A stretch of 64,000 bases of DNA from Nyssa sinensis (GCA_008638375.1 CM018052.1:421001-485000), one strand, 5' to 3'. Positions 38,853 through 52,176 are shown, counted from the first letter of the stretch. The notes: a model not told the origin generated them from the sequence alone. Translations and numbers: made by a program.

Positions 38853-39225
38853 CACTCAATACACACACCCGTAGGCACACACACACTCACACGATCTGGC
38901 ACACACACACTTACACGATCTGGCACACACAGTGCACACATGCACTATTTATATATATATATACATATATATATATACATGTACACATATTATCCCACAT
39001 ATATACACATAATATATGTAATATACATGTATAACACATACACATACACATTTTTAAATAACCACACATCCATTCTTTAACATATACATTACATTCATAC
39101 ATGTGTCACATCCATTTCACATTTTTAATAATAATAATAATAATATTAATAATAACAATAACAAATAATAATAATAATAACCAACAAAATTTTATATAAA
39201 AATTTTTTTTTTTGAGGTTATTACA
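36083..39225 (-). mobile_element. E3 3' LTR (3143 bp)
   Basis: Reads TGTAATAACCTC...GGGGCGTGACA on the minus strand. It includes a long (TA)n run (38803-38846), (CA)n, and an (ATT)n-like stretch (39127-39180) in the U3 side, and the 'ATGACC' modules (37300-37570). A possible leader intron runs from a donor at 37123-37122 to a TTTCAG acceptor (36355-36354), with a CCCA-TTCG-TGGG hairpin (36369-36380) before it. Confidence 0.93.
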
Positions 39226-39238
39226 TCCTTCCCTCCTT
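39226..39238 (-). other. E3 polypurine tract
   Basis: Purine run on the minus strand directly before the 3' LTR, 36 bases after the pol stop codon. Confidence 0.9.
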
Positions 39239-39274
39239 AAAGAAATTTCATCCTGAAATTTAAAATAAAGTACA

Positions 39275-42200
39275 TCAAAGATCAAACAACTCGGGATACC
39301 TAGTACGGACCTCAAACTCACGCTCCCAAGTAGCCTCCTGAACCCCATGATGGTTCCAACGAACCTTGACCAAAGGGATGGTCCTACCTCGCAAAACCTG
39401 GTCCCTCAAGTCCAATATCTCTACGGGTCTCTAATCATAAGAAGCGTCGCCCTCTAGCTGAAGATCTACCCAATTTAATACATGGGAGGGGACAGGCTCG
39501 TACTTCCTCAGCATCGATACATAAAAGACATCATGAACTCCAGATAACTGCGGTGGTAATGCCAGCTTATAAGCCACCTCACCAACCCTCCCAAGAATCT
39601 CAAAGGGGCCTATAAATCATGGCGACAGCTTCCCACCGCGCCCAAATCTCCTCAAACCTCGTCGGGGAGATATCTTGAGGAACACATGGTCCCCAACCTC
39701 GAATGAAAAGGGCCGCCGCCTCCTATCTGCATAACTCTTCTGGCGACTCTAGGCTGTCAACAAGCGCTGCCTGATCGCCTGTATCTTGTCCGTGGTTTCA
39801 TGGACTATATCGGGCCCCAAGGCAGCTGTCTCTCCCACCTCAGTCCAACATACTGGGGAACGGCATGACCTACCATACAACGCCTCAAATGGTGCCATCT
39901 CAATACTGGACTGATAGTTGTTATTGTAGGCAAACTCGACTAAGGCAAGGTGATCCTCCTAGCTGCCCCTGAAATCCATGACACAAGCCCTAGGCATGTC
40001 CTCAAGGATCTGAATGGTACGCTCTAACTGGCCATCGGTCTGGGGGTGAAAGGCAGTACTAAACTGGAGCTGAGTCCCTAAGGTTGTTTGGAGGCTCTGC
40101 CAGAATCGGGCAGTGAAACGTGGGTCCCTGTCTAAAACAATGGATACTAGAACCCCATGTAGTCGTACAATCTTTCGAATATACAATCTACTGAGCACAT
40201 CTGATGAATCAGTCACTCTGATCGACAAAAAGTGAGCAGACTTCGTCAACTTGTCCACGATAACCCAAACTGCATCGTGGCCTCTCGATGACTTCGAAAG
40301 ACCCATCACGAAATCCATAGTAACGTGCTCTCACTTCCACTCGGCCACTGGCAATGGCTGCAACAACCCTCCAGGTCTTTGGTGCTCGGCATTCACCTGC
40401 TGGCACGTGAGGCATCTCGACACGAATTGTGCCACATCTCTCTTCATCCCCATCCACCAATACTGACGGCGCAGATTGTGATTCATCTTAGTGCCCCCTA
40501 GGTTCACTGCCAGACATGAGTGATGGAAATCTCTAAGGACATCAGCCTTGAGAGACTCTGGGACAAAAACTCTACCCAAATACCTCATGCTAAGGTCAGA
40601 ATGCACTGTCCATCCCCCAAATCCCTCAGGACTAGCAATCCGTGCTCTAATCTGATCTGCCTCAGCATCCAATAGCTGTGCCTCTATGACTCTAGTCAAA
40701 AGGGTGGGCTGTACACACAAGCTGAATAGAGTGGCATGTCCCTCAAACTCAGCAAGATCTAGATCAAACTCACCAATATCCCCCATCATCTCCCACTCCC
40801 TGATGGCAATACTGGCAATAGTACTCCTCGACCTTCTGCTGAGTGCATTTGCCACTACATTGGCCCTCCTTGGGTGGTACTGAGGGTCAAAATCATAATC
40901 CTCCATGTACTCCATCCATCTCCTCTGCCTAAGGTTCAGGTCCTTCTGTGCGAAGATATACCTGAGGCTCTTGTGGTCAGAGAATACCTCGAATCTCTCC
41001 CCATATAAGTAGTGTCGCCAACTCTTAAGTGCAAAGATGACGGGAGCTAACTCCAAATCATGTGTGGGGTAGTTCCGCTCATGGTTCTTCAACTGGCGAG
41101 AATCGTAGGCTACCACTCTACCCTCCTACATCAGCACACAACCTAATCCCTCTCGGGAAGCATCACAGTGCACAGCATATCCCACTCCCCTCTCGGGTAT
41201 GATCAAAATAGGCACTGAAGTCAGTCTCCTCTTCAGCTCCTGAAAAAACTGCTCACAGTCATCTGTCCATAGAAATCTGATGCCCTTGCTCGTCAGACGA
41301 GTCATCGGCACGGCAAGATGGGAGAAACCCTCCACAAATCGTCGATAATATCCAACTAACCCCAAAAAACTCCAAATCTCAAATACACTACTCGGTCTCT
41401 CCCAACTCATGACAGCCTCAATCTTGGAGGGGTCTACAGATACCCCTCCACTAGACACGACATGGCCTAAGAACTGTACCTCTCAAAGCCAGAAATCACA
41501 TTTCGAGAACTTGGCAAATAGGCGGTGCTCTCTCAAAATCTGTAATACAGTCCTCAAATGAAAGGCATGTACATCCTCAGCAAGCGAATATACCAAGATA
41601 TCATCCACAAATACTACCACAAACTGATCCAGGTAAGGACTAAAAATGCGGTGCATCAAGTCCATGAATGCTGCTGGGGCATTCATCACACCAAAGGGCA
41701 TAACCACAAACTCATAATGACCATAGCGAGTGCGGAAAGCTGTCTTCGCTATGTCCTCCTCCCTGACCCTCAACTGGTGATAACCCGATCTAGAATCAAT
41801 CTTTGAGAAGCATCTCGAACCTCTCAATTGATCAAATAAATCATCAATTCTCGGCAACGGGTACTTATTCTTGATAGTAACCCGGTTCAGCCTCCTGTAA
41901 TCCACACATAACCGTAGTGTCCCGTCCTTCTTCTTCGCAAACAGTGCCGAGGCACCCCACGGAGAAGTGCTAGGACGGATAAATCCCTTACGCTGTAGGT
42001 CAGTCAACTGCTCCCTCAGCTCTCTCAACTCAGTTGGAGTCATGCGGTAAGGTGGTATAGAAATGGGTGTAGTACCGGGAATAAGCTCTATGGTGAACTC
42101 GATCTGTCGTCTAGGGGGTAGACTAGTCAAGTCACTAGGGAAGACGTCGGGGAACTCATCCACCACTGGGGGTAACACAATCTCCGTGGTCTCACAGTCA

Positions 42201-44146
42201 CCCACAATCAAACTAGCTAGCATATAATTGTGGCCTCCCCAGCTCCTAGAATCATGCAACGGTGGAACCAAGAAATCCCCCCAATCCCCTGTGAAATAAA
42301 AACAGTCTCCCTCAGGAGTGCACACAGTTACCCTCCCCCTATAGCAGTCTATACTCGCCCAGTAGGTGAACAACCAATCCATCCCCAGAATCACATCAAA
42401 CCCGGTCATGTCAAGTACAATAAAATCAAAGCGAATGACACGATCAGCTATCTCTATCGAGCAATCTCTACAAATCCTCGTCAGTACTACACTACCCCCA
42501 ACTGGCGTACCAACATGCAACGGGGGATCCAACCGATCTATATCCAAACCTAATGACATAGCAAGTATAGTGGAAATGAATGAATGTGATGCACCTGAAT
42601 CTATCAACACACTGGCCCATGAACTGGATACAAGGAATGTACCTCTGACTACTGATGGCCCTGTAGTAAAGGTCTCTAGGGTGGCTACTGCATAGACTCG
42701 GCCCTAAGTGGTCTGGCCCTGCCTGCCTCCCCCTCTCTATGCCTGCTGGCCTCCTCCCCTAGGTGTTGGAGCTCTGACACTCTGTGCGGAGGATGCAGAC
42801 TGGTGATAGGGTGCTGGGAGTCCTTGGACTAACTGTAGCTGGGGCAAAGGCACCTGCGTATGCTGGTAATAATGGGGCCTCGACACGCTCTGTGAGGTCT
42901 ACCCTTGAGGGCAGTTGGCCTTAACATGGCCAGGCTGATGACAGGTGTAACAAATCAGTGGGGCTCTCTGACTCGGTGCTGGTAGAGGTGGTGGAAGTGA
43001 CCCGTGACTGGATCCGACACCCTGTACAAAGCTGGGTCCCCTCAAAGGACAATCGGCCCTCCTATGGCCAGGCTGTCAGCATGTATAACACGAAAGAGGT
43101 CGCTGTGATCCTCCTCCCCTAGAAGTGGATGGCAAGGCAGGTCGAGGAGCTACTGAATGGAGGGGTCCTGTTGGTGGCTGTGTGTAAGAAGTACTAGCTC
43201 GGTACCTCTTCTGCGGTCTATAGGTCGGGGCAGGTGTAGAGGTCTGTACTGTGGGTGCCCTGCCCTGAGCTCTGGTCTCTCTGATCCTCCTAAGATCGGC
43301 TAGCTCTCTCTCCACCTTGGAGGCCCTGATCACTGTCTCCTCGTATGTCTCTATGATGTGACCAGCCAACTTGTCTCTAATAGAGGTCTTCAACCCCTTG
43401 AGAAAATTATACACCCTCAACTCCTCATTCCCGATAATGTGTGGGGCAAACCTCCCCAAAGCAGTGAATCGAGACTCATACTCGGCCACTGTCATATCCC
43501 TCTAGAGAAGCACCTCAAACTCCTCCCTGAACCCTACCCTGGCAGATACTGGAAAGTAGTGGTCATTGAACATGGCCACAAACGCCTCCCATCCCTCACC
43601 GAACCGGTACAGTCTGTCAGCGGCTACCTCCCACCATTGACTGGCTAAATCGGTGAACTGAAATGTGGCACATCTGATCCTCAATTGGGGCTTAGTAATC
43701 CCCTGTGAGTCTAGGATCCGGGTGATCTGCCTCAACCACTCCTCGGCAACTAGTGGGTCTGGCTGTCGAGCAAAAGTAGAGGGTCTCATCCTCTGGAATA
43801 CCTTTATCACGAAAGTATCCCTAGTCTCACCGCCTGTGGTCCGTGCCTCCATCATAGTACGGAGACACTCCTGTAAAAGGGCTGCCATATCTCTGGCACC
43901 GACTGCCTGCTCTACCTCCTCCACTGGAGCAGGCACTGGGACAGGTGCAGGAGCAGAAGTAGGTGCAGGAGCAACTGCCTCCTCGGCTGCACTATGGTCT
44001 GGGGAATCAACTGAGGCTACAACCTTCTCTACGGTATCATGAGCTGGGGCAGCAGCTCTGGGTTTGCCACGTCGTGGCTGGGCAGTAGCCCTAGGCCTAC
44101 CCCGTCTGGGTGGTCCGGCTCTAGTAGGAGCTCGTCTAGGAGTCAT
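39275..44146 (-). pseudogene. E3 gag-pro-pol polyprotein (12 in-frame stops, no frameshift)
   Basis: From ATG (44146) to TGA (39277-39275) the length is 4,872 bases, 1,624 codons in one frame. Order: basic N-terminus, gag domain (EEWLRQI, FNDHYFP), two CCHC knuckles (about 43090 and 42950), protease ([10 protein letters not shown] at about 42607), RT (primer grip region, FVDDIL at 41591-41611, where YVDD is usual), RNase H (ending VVANALSRR, with Asn where Asp is usual), integrase zinc finger (RCLTCQQ), DDE core ([23 protein letters not shown]), GDHVFLK and LSP..IGPFEI blocks, and a chromodomain-like tail (EATWE, YPELF). Stops at 43499, 43076, 42899, 42737, 42704, 41483, 41126, 40331, 39959, 39749, 39617 and 39431: eight TAG, four TGA. 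It would encode particle protein and replication enzymes, but is defective. Confidence 0.95.
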
Positions 44147-44496
44147 ATCTACAAGTCCAAGGGAAAAATTCAATATCACTTTTTCACATCCAGATATAAG
44201 CATTTAAATGTGATCTCAATCATGTTCTTATCAATAACCTGTACTTAACAGGTAGCACATATAGCAAGTCATGATATATACACTTAAAAAGTTTTCACAC
44301 ATTATACATATCATGCCTCTCAACATAGCATCAATTAACACATAATCACAACAAGTCATGCATCAGGACATATGATCACATAGCATATAAGATCCTACCG
44401 CATGCTACTAACAGTTCACACTAAGTCATCACTTTTTCCTCTAGGGTCTCATGGTGTTTTAACAACACTCCACGGTCTCTAAGCATTCAAACCTAA
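44147..44496 (-). other. E3 leader
   Basis: About 350 bases of AT-rich sequence between the PBS and the gag start. An upstream in-frame ATG at 44203 would add 19 residues, but the ATG at 44146 (MTPRRAPTR) matches the E2 gag start and is preferred. Confidence 0.75.
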
Positions 44497-44508
44497 GCCC
44501 TGATACCA
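44497..44508 (-). other. E3 primer-binding site
   Basis: TGGTATCAGGGC on the minus strand, one base off the tRNA-iMet PBS, three bases from the 5' LTR end. Confidence 0.9.
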
Positions 44509-44511
44509 CGT

Positions 44512-47344
44512 TGTCACGCCCCGAATTTCAACGAACCCGAGGTGTGAGTAACGAGACAAAAAGAAATAAAATAATAAAAAAATAAAGGACAATCTACACT
44601 GTTTTGATACATTGCATAGGGTCTGGTCCATTAGTTCACGACATACAAAAATAAGAAATAACCTCGGGCTTATGCCCTTGTACAATATTAAGTGCGCCCC
44701 TCGGGCCAAACATAATCCATAATCAAATCATCTCTACGTCTCACACAGTTGGAGCGTCATCTGAAATGTTTGTCCCACGAATGGGTCAGCTCAACTGCTG
44801 GTACAATATAATGCTAATGCAAGAAACAAAATTAAAGGCGTGGCATGTGCAAGTGTACAGTTATTTCTACATGGCATTCAATATCATTATGGCAGTACAT
44901 GAACAGTATGCAGTATATGAGCAGTATGCGTGACACACCCATGCAACTCTATGCCACCATGTCTCGTCTTACGGTCCTTCCCTGATAGCCCGAGTACTAA
45001 TATATGTCTCGCTTTACGGTCCGGAACCCGTCAGGCATGCGAGTACCTAATGGCCGATTTTGGGTTTTTCACCACAGGATCTGCACCCTCATAATGCACA
45101 GCACCACGTGCTCAACTCACACCATGCCCAAGGAATCACACTATACCAATATGCTCTGATTCATTCATGCCACAATGTAATCTCAATGATGCATCTCATT
45201 CACACATGAAGCATGCTTTCAATCACATATTTCATAGTCTCAACAGTTCTCAAAGAATATAATCCACACACATTATACTAATACATGCGATATACACATA
45301 ATCATCATCCACATTATCACCCGACTTTCAGCAAGATAGCATGAAGCAAATAAGCATGTGAACAATCAAACAAACATGTGAATCATCAAGTCAACAAAGT
45401 AAGTATTCCTAAACTCAATTCTATTTCTTACTTAGCACAATATATCATACCTGGTGAGTCAGTCTCAACTCAGAAAAATGTACTCGTAAGGTAGCGGAAC
45501 TAGCAGTAGAATGCAGAAGGTTAGATCACCTTCTCCTTGCCCTTCCGTGTCCCTAAAATCATAACATGTGACTCAGTCCATTTGTTACTTGAATTATGCT
45601 ATTCAACAAATTTTATGTCTTCATTTTATAAGTTTCTATTTTGCTAAATTAAACCCTACTATTGAGTCCGGAACGTCGAAGAAAATAAGTTTAGGTTTTC
45701 GTGGAATTCAATTTGGACATCTGAGCTAAAAAGGGCAAAACAGTCATTTTGCACTTTTCACGGGTGCTTACATCTCGAGACTTCTTTTCACAAATCGGAC
45801 TTCACAGTTGAGTCCGGAATGGTCAAAATAATAAAGTTTCACTATTTGTTTACTTAATTTGGAGTTCGTTTGATTGCGTTTCAATTCAGGGGCATTTTGG
45901 TAATTTAAAAGTTACTATGGGTCTTTTATTTTTTGGGACCCCGTCTCGTAAAACAGACCTCACCATTGGACTCAGAATGGTCGAGATAGTCAAAATACAC
46001 TAATGACTTGTCCCATTTGGAATCTGGATTATTTTAGAATATTTAAATAATTAAATTAATTAATTAATTAATTTAATTAATATTTTATTCTGGTGGGGTC
46101 AGATCATAATTTCTTAAAAGTTTAGGGGTCAAAGCATAATTTTTGAAAGTTCTGCGGTCAAACATAATTTCTAAAAAGTCTAGGGGTAAATTTGTAAATT
46201 CTAATTCTTTTATTCTTAATTCAATTAACCAAACAGGGGTCAATCCTAAAACAGGGATAGGATATCCCTGTTCCTGTTTCAATTTCAAATTTTAATTTCG
46301 TATACTTGTAGCCAAACAGCCCTTACCCATTTTTAATTTAAAACAGCATGCCGACACGTGGCAGGGGCGGGTCGCCCAAGCTCGACCCGAACTCGAACTG
46401 GACCCGGACCCGACCCGAACACCCCCCCTTCTTCCCCATTTTTTCGGCGAGGCACTAGTAGGGTTCCGACGCCTTCTCCAGCGCCGGCGACATTTTTCCA
46501 GTGAGTTTTTCATGGTTTCTGAATGTGGTTCTCTTCGTTTTCTCCCAAGGATTCCATATATAAGTTCGGTTTTGGATTTAAGCCACTAGATTTTCACGAA
46601 TAGGGGTTCAAACATCTCGGTCAACTTTCCGGCCGACCCTTCCCTTTCATTTTCGTGACTGTTTGGTCACGGTTCAACCTCCATTTTTATCCTAACATGT
46701 TTCTGCACTATGGAGGAACAATCCCTCCTCCCCAAAACCAAGTTTTTAATCAACATTTCCCAACCACCCGATTATCCAACCCACCTGCAACTCACTTTTT
46801 CTATCTTATTTCCTAACCATTTTAAGTGATTTCTTTTGCAAAATGATCCATTTTTCATACACTATAAGACCCAAGAATTAAATCTAAACAATATGCTAGG
46901 AAATGGAAAAATCAGAAATGAACCACTTACCATTTTTTTTTCTAGGTTTCTCCCTCTAGCCGTATGTCTCCCTCACCTTCTTGGTTCCAAGCTTGATTCA
47001 AGCTCCAAGATCTCCTTCTTCTTTCCAGAACTCTCTCTCTCGCTCTCTGTCTCTCTTTTCTTTCTTTCTTTCCAACCGACCGAGGCATATACACCCACAC
47101 ATATCCACTCTCTCACGTCACCACCTGCACAGCCACTATTCTTGACCTTTCCTCTCTGTTCAGCCACCCTAGTTTCTCTACAAGGCAGCTTTGCATTAAA
47201 TGCAAAGCTGACCTATATATATATATATATATATATCTATACCTCTCCACTCAATACACACACCCGTAGGCACACACACACTCACACGATCTAGCACACA
47301 CACACTTACACGATCTGGCACACACAGTGCACACATGCACTGTT

Positions 47345-47384
<40 letters not shown>

Positions 47385-47652
47385 CACATCTACACATATT
47401 ATCCCACACATATACACATAATATATGTAATATACATGTATAACACATACACATACTTACACATTTTTAAATAACCACACATCCATTCTTTAACATATAC
47501 ATTACATTCATACATGTATCACATCCATTTCACATTTTTAATAATAATAATAATAATATTAATAATAACAATAACAAATAATAATAATAATAATAATAAT
47601 AATAACCAACAAAATTTTATATATAAAAAAAAAAAAATTTGAGGTTATTACA
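44512..47652 (-). mobile_element. E3 5' LTR (3141 bp)
   Basis: Partner of 36083-39225, adjoining the PBS. Same microsatellite-rich U3 (47200-47640), modules and 3' end. Differences from the 3' LTR include shorter (TA)n near 47215, a longer ATA run near 47580, and a lost segment near 44592. Confidence 0.93.
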
Positions 47653-47657
47653 CATAC

Positions 47658-47881
47658 AGCCTATCCCATAAAATATACGGTCTATCACATAGACTTGAGT
47701 TTCTATTCTTAGTCAACCATTTTATCAAACAATTACCTACTCTCAGTCAATCGGGAAATCGAGTATAGTTCATACCCGTGCATACCAATGCAACACGTGT
47801 ACATAAAATGTACCACCTAAACTAGTCCTATTGACTCAAGGTCTAAACATTCTCCCACTATCCCTAGGTATTCGAACCTAG
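47658..47881 (-). other. E2 leader, segment next to the PBS
   Basis: Leader of E2 between E3 and the E2 PBS. It has the same 'ttcgaacctaggctctaatacca' type end as E3 near 44490. No gene. Confidence 0.75.
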
Positions 47882-47893
47882 GCTCTAATACCA
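47882..47893 (-). other. E2 primer-binding site
   Basis: TGGTATTAGAGC on the minus strand, tRNA-iMet type with one mismatch, three bases from the 5' LTR. Confidence 0.9.
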
Positions 47894-47896
47894 CGT

Positions 47897-50800
47897 TGTC
47901 ACGCCCCGAATTTTCACGAATCCGGGGGTGAGTGTAACGGAACTAAAAGACAATAAAATAACAAGAAAATAAAGGACAATCATATGCATTCCATTACCAA
48001 CTCCATTCAGGTTCTGATACAATTCCATAAACCTTATCCATTGCTTCACAACATATAAATTAAACATGCATAGTTCAGGGCTTATGCCCTTGTACAATAC
48101 CAATACATGCCCCAAGGGCCAAAATACTCTAAGTTCTTTCTTTCCACTAAAACATCACCGAATCTCATGTAGCCGGAGCGTCATCTGAAATGGTATCCTA
48201 CGAATAGGTCAGCTCAACTGCTGGTATAATATAATGCTAATGCAAGAAAGATAATTAAGGCGTGGCATGTGCAAGTGTATATTTATATCTAAATGTCATC
48301 CAATATCATCAATGCAGTACATGAACAGTATGCGTGACACACCCATGCAACTCTATGCCACACTCATGTCTCACTTTACGGACCTTCCCCGTAGGCCTGC
48401 AAGTACCACAGTATGTCTCGCTTCACAGTCCGGACCCTGTCTGGAATGCGAGAACCAATGGCCGATTTTGGATTTTTTACCACAGGATCTACGCCCTCAT
48501 AATGCACAGCACCACGTGCTCAACTCACACCATGCCCCAAGGAATCACACGATGCCAATATGCTCTAATTCCACTATGCCATGATGTAATCTCAACAAAG
48601 CATCTTATCCATACATGAAGCATGCTTTAAACAATGTATCACACAATAACATTCCAATCACAAAATCCCTTCATCAAGGGTACATGCCATACATAGTCCA
48701 TTTAAACACATGCTTTAGGTTACACATTTCATAATCTCAACAATTCTCAAAAATATAATTCACATATTATGCTCACACATGGTATATACATATAGTCATG
48801 ATTCACATCCATCACTTAGCCAAACTTTTCAAACGGATAACAAGAAACACTTAACCATATAACCGATCCAACAGATATATGAATCATTAAGTCAACATAG
48901 CGATTATTCCTAACTTAATCCTATTTCTTACTTAGCACAATATATCATACCTGATAGGTTGTCTCAACCCAAGAAATCGTACTCGTAGCGTAGCGGAACT
49001 AATAGTAAGAATGCCGAAGGTTAGACCACCTTCTTTTTGCCCTTCAGTGTTCCTAATATCATGAAATATAACTTAGTTCATTTACTACTTGAATTATGCT
49101 ATTCATCAAATTTTATGTCTTTATTTTATGAGTTTCTATTTTGCCAAAATAAACTCTACTGTTGAGTTTGGAACGTCGAACAAGGTCGGTTTAAGCCTTC
49201 GCAGAATTCAATTGGACTTTTGTGTTAAAAAGGGTAAAATGGTAATTTTTTCATTCTTGCCCCAGACCTTATTGTGGTCCTCAAAATGTTCCATATATCT
49301 TATATATAATTTTTCTAAGTCTTTTGGACTTCGTTTGGTATCTGCTTTTGATCATCGGGACACATCGATCATTTCTTATTTTATACGTTGGCTGTTCTAA
49401 AGTCTTAATTGTGCTTAGGACAATTTATTAGATCAGATTGGCCTTTATTTGTCCTCTATTTTGTACTTACCATGCTCAAGGGCATTTTGGTCATTTTACG
49501 CTTTGTGGAATTCTATCCCCAATTTGACATTTAATCATGTGTATAGTTTCACGAGTACCTAGGCTGCTATCGGTATCAATTTCGTCACATTTGGACTTCA
49601 TTTGGGCTTCGTATAGCACCAGGGGCATTTTGGTAATTTCATATGTTGCATAGCTAAATTTTCGGGACCTCGGTTCACAAAATGGACCTCACCATTAGGT
49701 CCAAAATGTCTGACATAGTTAAATTGGACTATCTTTTATGTTTAATTAGCCCTAGGTATCATTAAAGGCGGTACAGTCATTTACCATTTACATGTCTTTA
49801 TTTTTTGGGACTAAATTTCCCAAATCGGACTCCACCATTGAGTCCGGAATGCCCGAATTAGTAGAAATACACTATTCATTTATTTATTTTGGGCTTTGTT
49901 TGACTTATTTAATGTCCAAGGTTAAAATAATCATTTTACCCAATTAATAAAATAATTATTTAATTATTTTTTAGGGGTTTATTTAAATTAATTTTTCAAA
50001 GTCTGGGCCATAATAGAATTTATTAAAACTTTTGGGGTCAAACTGTAAATAATTAAAGTTCTAGTTTATTTCTTTTAATTTTAAACAGTGAACCAGAGGG
50101 TTCATTTTGGTTTTAAGTGAACCGGTCTAGGGTTTCACTGGACCAACCGGTCTGGCCGGTTCAACATGTCATGCTGACGTCAACCCTATATTTTAAAAAT
50201 ACATTCCCTCAAAATGACGTAGTTCGACTTGCCCCTTATCCGGTCGGGATTCGACCCGACCCGTGTCCGGCACTGTTCATCATCTTCCTCATGACGATGA
50301 ACAGTAACCCTAAAAATTGAAAAGTTTCCCATTCAATTTCATGAACTTTCAATTTATTTTACTCTCTACTCTTGACTCTAATGTATTTCTAGGACACCAC
50401 GATAGGATTTGGCATTCGTTTTAGAGGTCAAATTAAACTCTAGGAGTCATGGTGAGTTCGTTTATCCTAGACTTGCAACTAGGTCGCGTACGCTCGTTTT
50501 TGGACCAAATCAGTTGGTTTTTGTCTTGTTGTGATCTTCATGGCAAGGGGGTCAAATCCTCATCCCAAAAACAAAGAATAGGTGTTTATTTTAAAAGTTG
50601 GGTTCTAAACCCGTTACCTGCAACTCAGCTTATATCCCTCATCTTGGGTTCATTTGACATAATATTTGTGGATTTGAAACCCCTATGGTCTCTAGATTAT
50701 GCCCCAGCTTACCAAAATCCATTTGGTTTCAGTCGGCACAGACATATTCTTAAGACCCATCAATGGCGGTTTTTAGTTTTCATAGGGTTTTCTGGGTTTA

Positions 50801-51066
50801 ATTCACACAAAAGCATGGCCTAGTATGCGTACATGTATCAAAGATAGAAATGGGTTGGGGAGGGTTCGATTTTCTTACCTCTTTGTTGCTAGTTCCTCTT
50901 TTTTTTTTTTTTTTTGAAGATCTTGGTTTCTCTCTCTAACTGGTTCTCTTTCTTTTCCTCCGCAGCTTCTGTTTCCTTCCACTCTCTCTATCCCGCACAA
51001 CTTCCCTTGAAGTGATATGTAGGTATGTGTGTATATATATATATACATGTGTAATCTAGCAGGCCC

Positions 51067-51099
<33 letters not shown>

Positions 51100-51480
51100 T
51101 CTATTTCTATTCCTCCCATCCTCACTGTTTTGTCACATCATGCACAACACAACACCAATACTGCACTCAATCTCTCCCTCTGATCTTCCAAAATCCTAGC
51201 ACACTCAACCAATACACACACATCAGCACACAAGCTGACACACGCACACACAGTACACTGATCTTATGTATACATATATATATATATATATTTAATTACA
51301 TGTATACACTTATATATAATACTACACACATATACATATATACCATACCTTATATATATTTATATATATATATATGTACACACATACATTCACAATGCAC
51401 ATTTCATACATACACACATATAGTTGTATTTTAAAAAAAAAATTTACTCCAAAAAAAAAAAAAAATTTCAGATCTCTACA
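47897..51480 (-). mobile_element. E2 5' LTR (3584 bp)
   Basis: Starts TGTCACGCCCC on the plus strand and ends AGATCTCTACA at 51480. It is unbroken, unlike its partner 17833-24712. It carries (TA)n, (CT)n and (CA)n runs at 51010-51430 on the U3 side, and 'AATGACC' type modules (49230-49920). Confidence 0.93.
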
Positions 51481-51485
51481 CTATA

Positions 51486-52176
51486 TCTTAGCTTCGATGT
51501 CAAGTGTTTTACAACATCAGCATCAGCATCAGAATATGTGAACAACTAGGGATATGATCCTTAACTTAAAGGAGATATTTGGGGAATAGGGGTGTCTTGC
51601 TAGGTAGACTGCCATGAGAGCACTCATGAACACTAAGATGGTAGAATGAACTCTAGTAAGAGACCATGTTTTAAAAATGATTGACTTTTTAAATGTGTTG
51701 AAAGTTTAGGGGCTGACATTGATGGTGAGTCCCAGGTTGATATTATCCTTGAGTCGCTGCCTGACTCTTTTAATCAATTTAAGTTCAACTATAACATGAA
51801 CAAAATAAATTTAACTTTGGCTGAGCTTCTGAGCTCTTTACAGGTAGCGAAGGGTATTATCAAAAGCCATCCTAGTGCTCATGTGGCTGAGGGTTCTTCT
51901 TTTAAGCCCAAGCCTAAAAGCAAGGGCAAGTGGAAGAAGAAACAGAACCCCAAAAACTCCAAGGGAAATATGGGTCCTAAAGGGAGTGTTGGAAAAGGGA
52001 AGAAAGGGGCAACCACAGAGGCAACCACTAAACCCAAAGGAAAGTGTTTCCACTATGGGGTCATGGGGCATTGGAAGAAAAACTTTCCAAATTATCTAGC
52101 CAAGAAAAAGAATACAGGTATAATCGAATCACTTGTTATTGAAGTAAGCTATATAGCGAGTACTTCAGATTCCTAG
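51486..52176 (+). pseudogene. copia-1 gag, C-terminal part with zinc knuckle
   Basis: This resumes the frame broken at 17832 (ILASMSSVLQHQ). It continues with the copia gag core (MILNLKEIFGE, TAMRALMNTKM, ESLPDSFNQF-type block) through stops and a frameshift near 51710, then opens fully from 51796. The basic linker is followed by a CCHC-type knuckle (KCFHYGVMGHWKKNF), where the usual second and fourth Cys are replaced (Cys to Tyr and Cys to Phe). It ends with a stop at 52174. Not functional. Confidence 0.9.

Larger units (their letters stand above)
36083..47652 (-). mobile_element. E3: full-length Ty3/gypsy chromovirus (11,570 bp)
   Basis: Both LTRs, PBS, gag-pol, PPT and a perfect TSD CATAC (36078-36082 and 47653-47657) are present. 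Layout on the minus strand: 5' LTR 47652-44512, PBS 44508-44497, leader, gag-pro-pol 44146-39275, PPT 39238-39226, 3' LTR 39225-36083. It lies in the leader of E2. The gag, protease, RT, RNase H, integrase order and the chromodomain-like end fit the Tekay/Del clade. The LTRs (3141 and 3143 bp) differ by scattered substitutions and small indels, so the insertion is not brand new but is the best-preserved element of the window. The polyprotein has 12 stops, so it is not autonomous now. Confidence 0.95.
17833..51480 (-). mobile_element. E2: gag-only Ty3/gypsy element carrying four nested insertions
   Basis: Minus-strand LTR element with both LTRs (3' LTR 17833-24712, 5' LTR 47897-51480), PBS (47882-47893), gag (25612-27102) and PPT (24713-24725). 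It is inserted in copia-1 gag with TSD CTATC (17828-17832) and CTATA (51481-51485); the copia frame predicts CTATA, so the left copy has one later change. Subtracting nested copies (20765-24055, 27136-32176, 32381-35497, 36083-47657) leaves about 10.6 kb, with LTRs of about 3.59 kb and an internal region of about 3.45 kb. Pol is absent: sequence after the first codons of protease is replaced by about 0.85 kb of unrelated DNA. It resembles TR-GAG type non-autonomous elements and could have been mobilised by an E3-like partner. Confidence 0.92.

Noticed and set aside
41558..44248. Plus-strand open frames across E3 gag-pol
   Set aside because: They are antisense shadows of the minus-strand polyprotein; the minus frame has all the domains.
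44497..44508. tRNA-like sequence near LTR ends
   Set aside because: The 12-base matches are primer-binding sites complementary to tRNA-iMet, with no tRNA cloverleaf around them.
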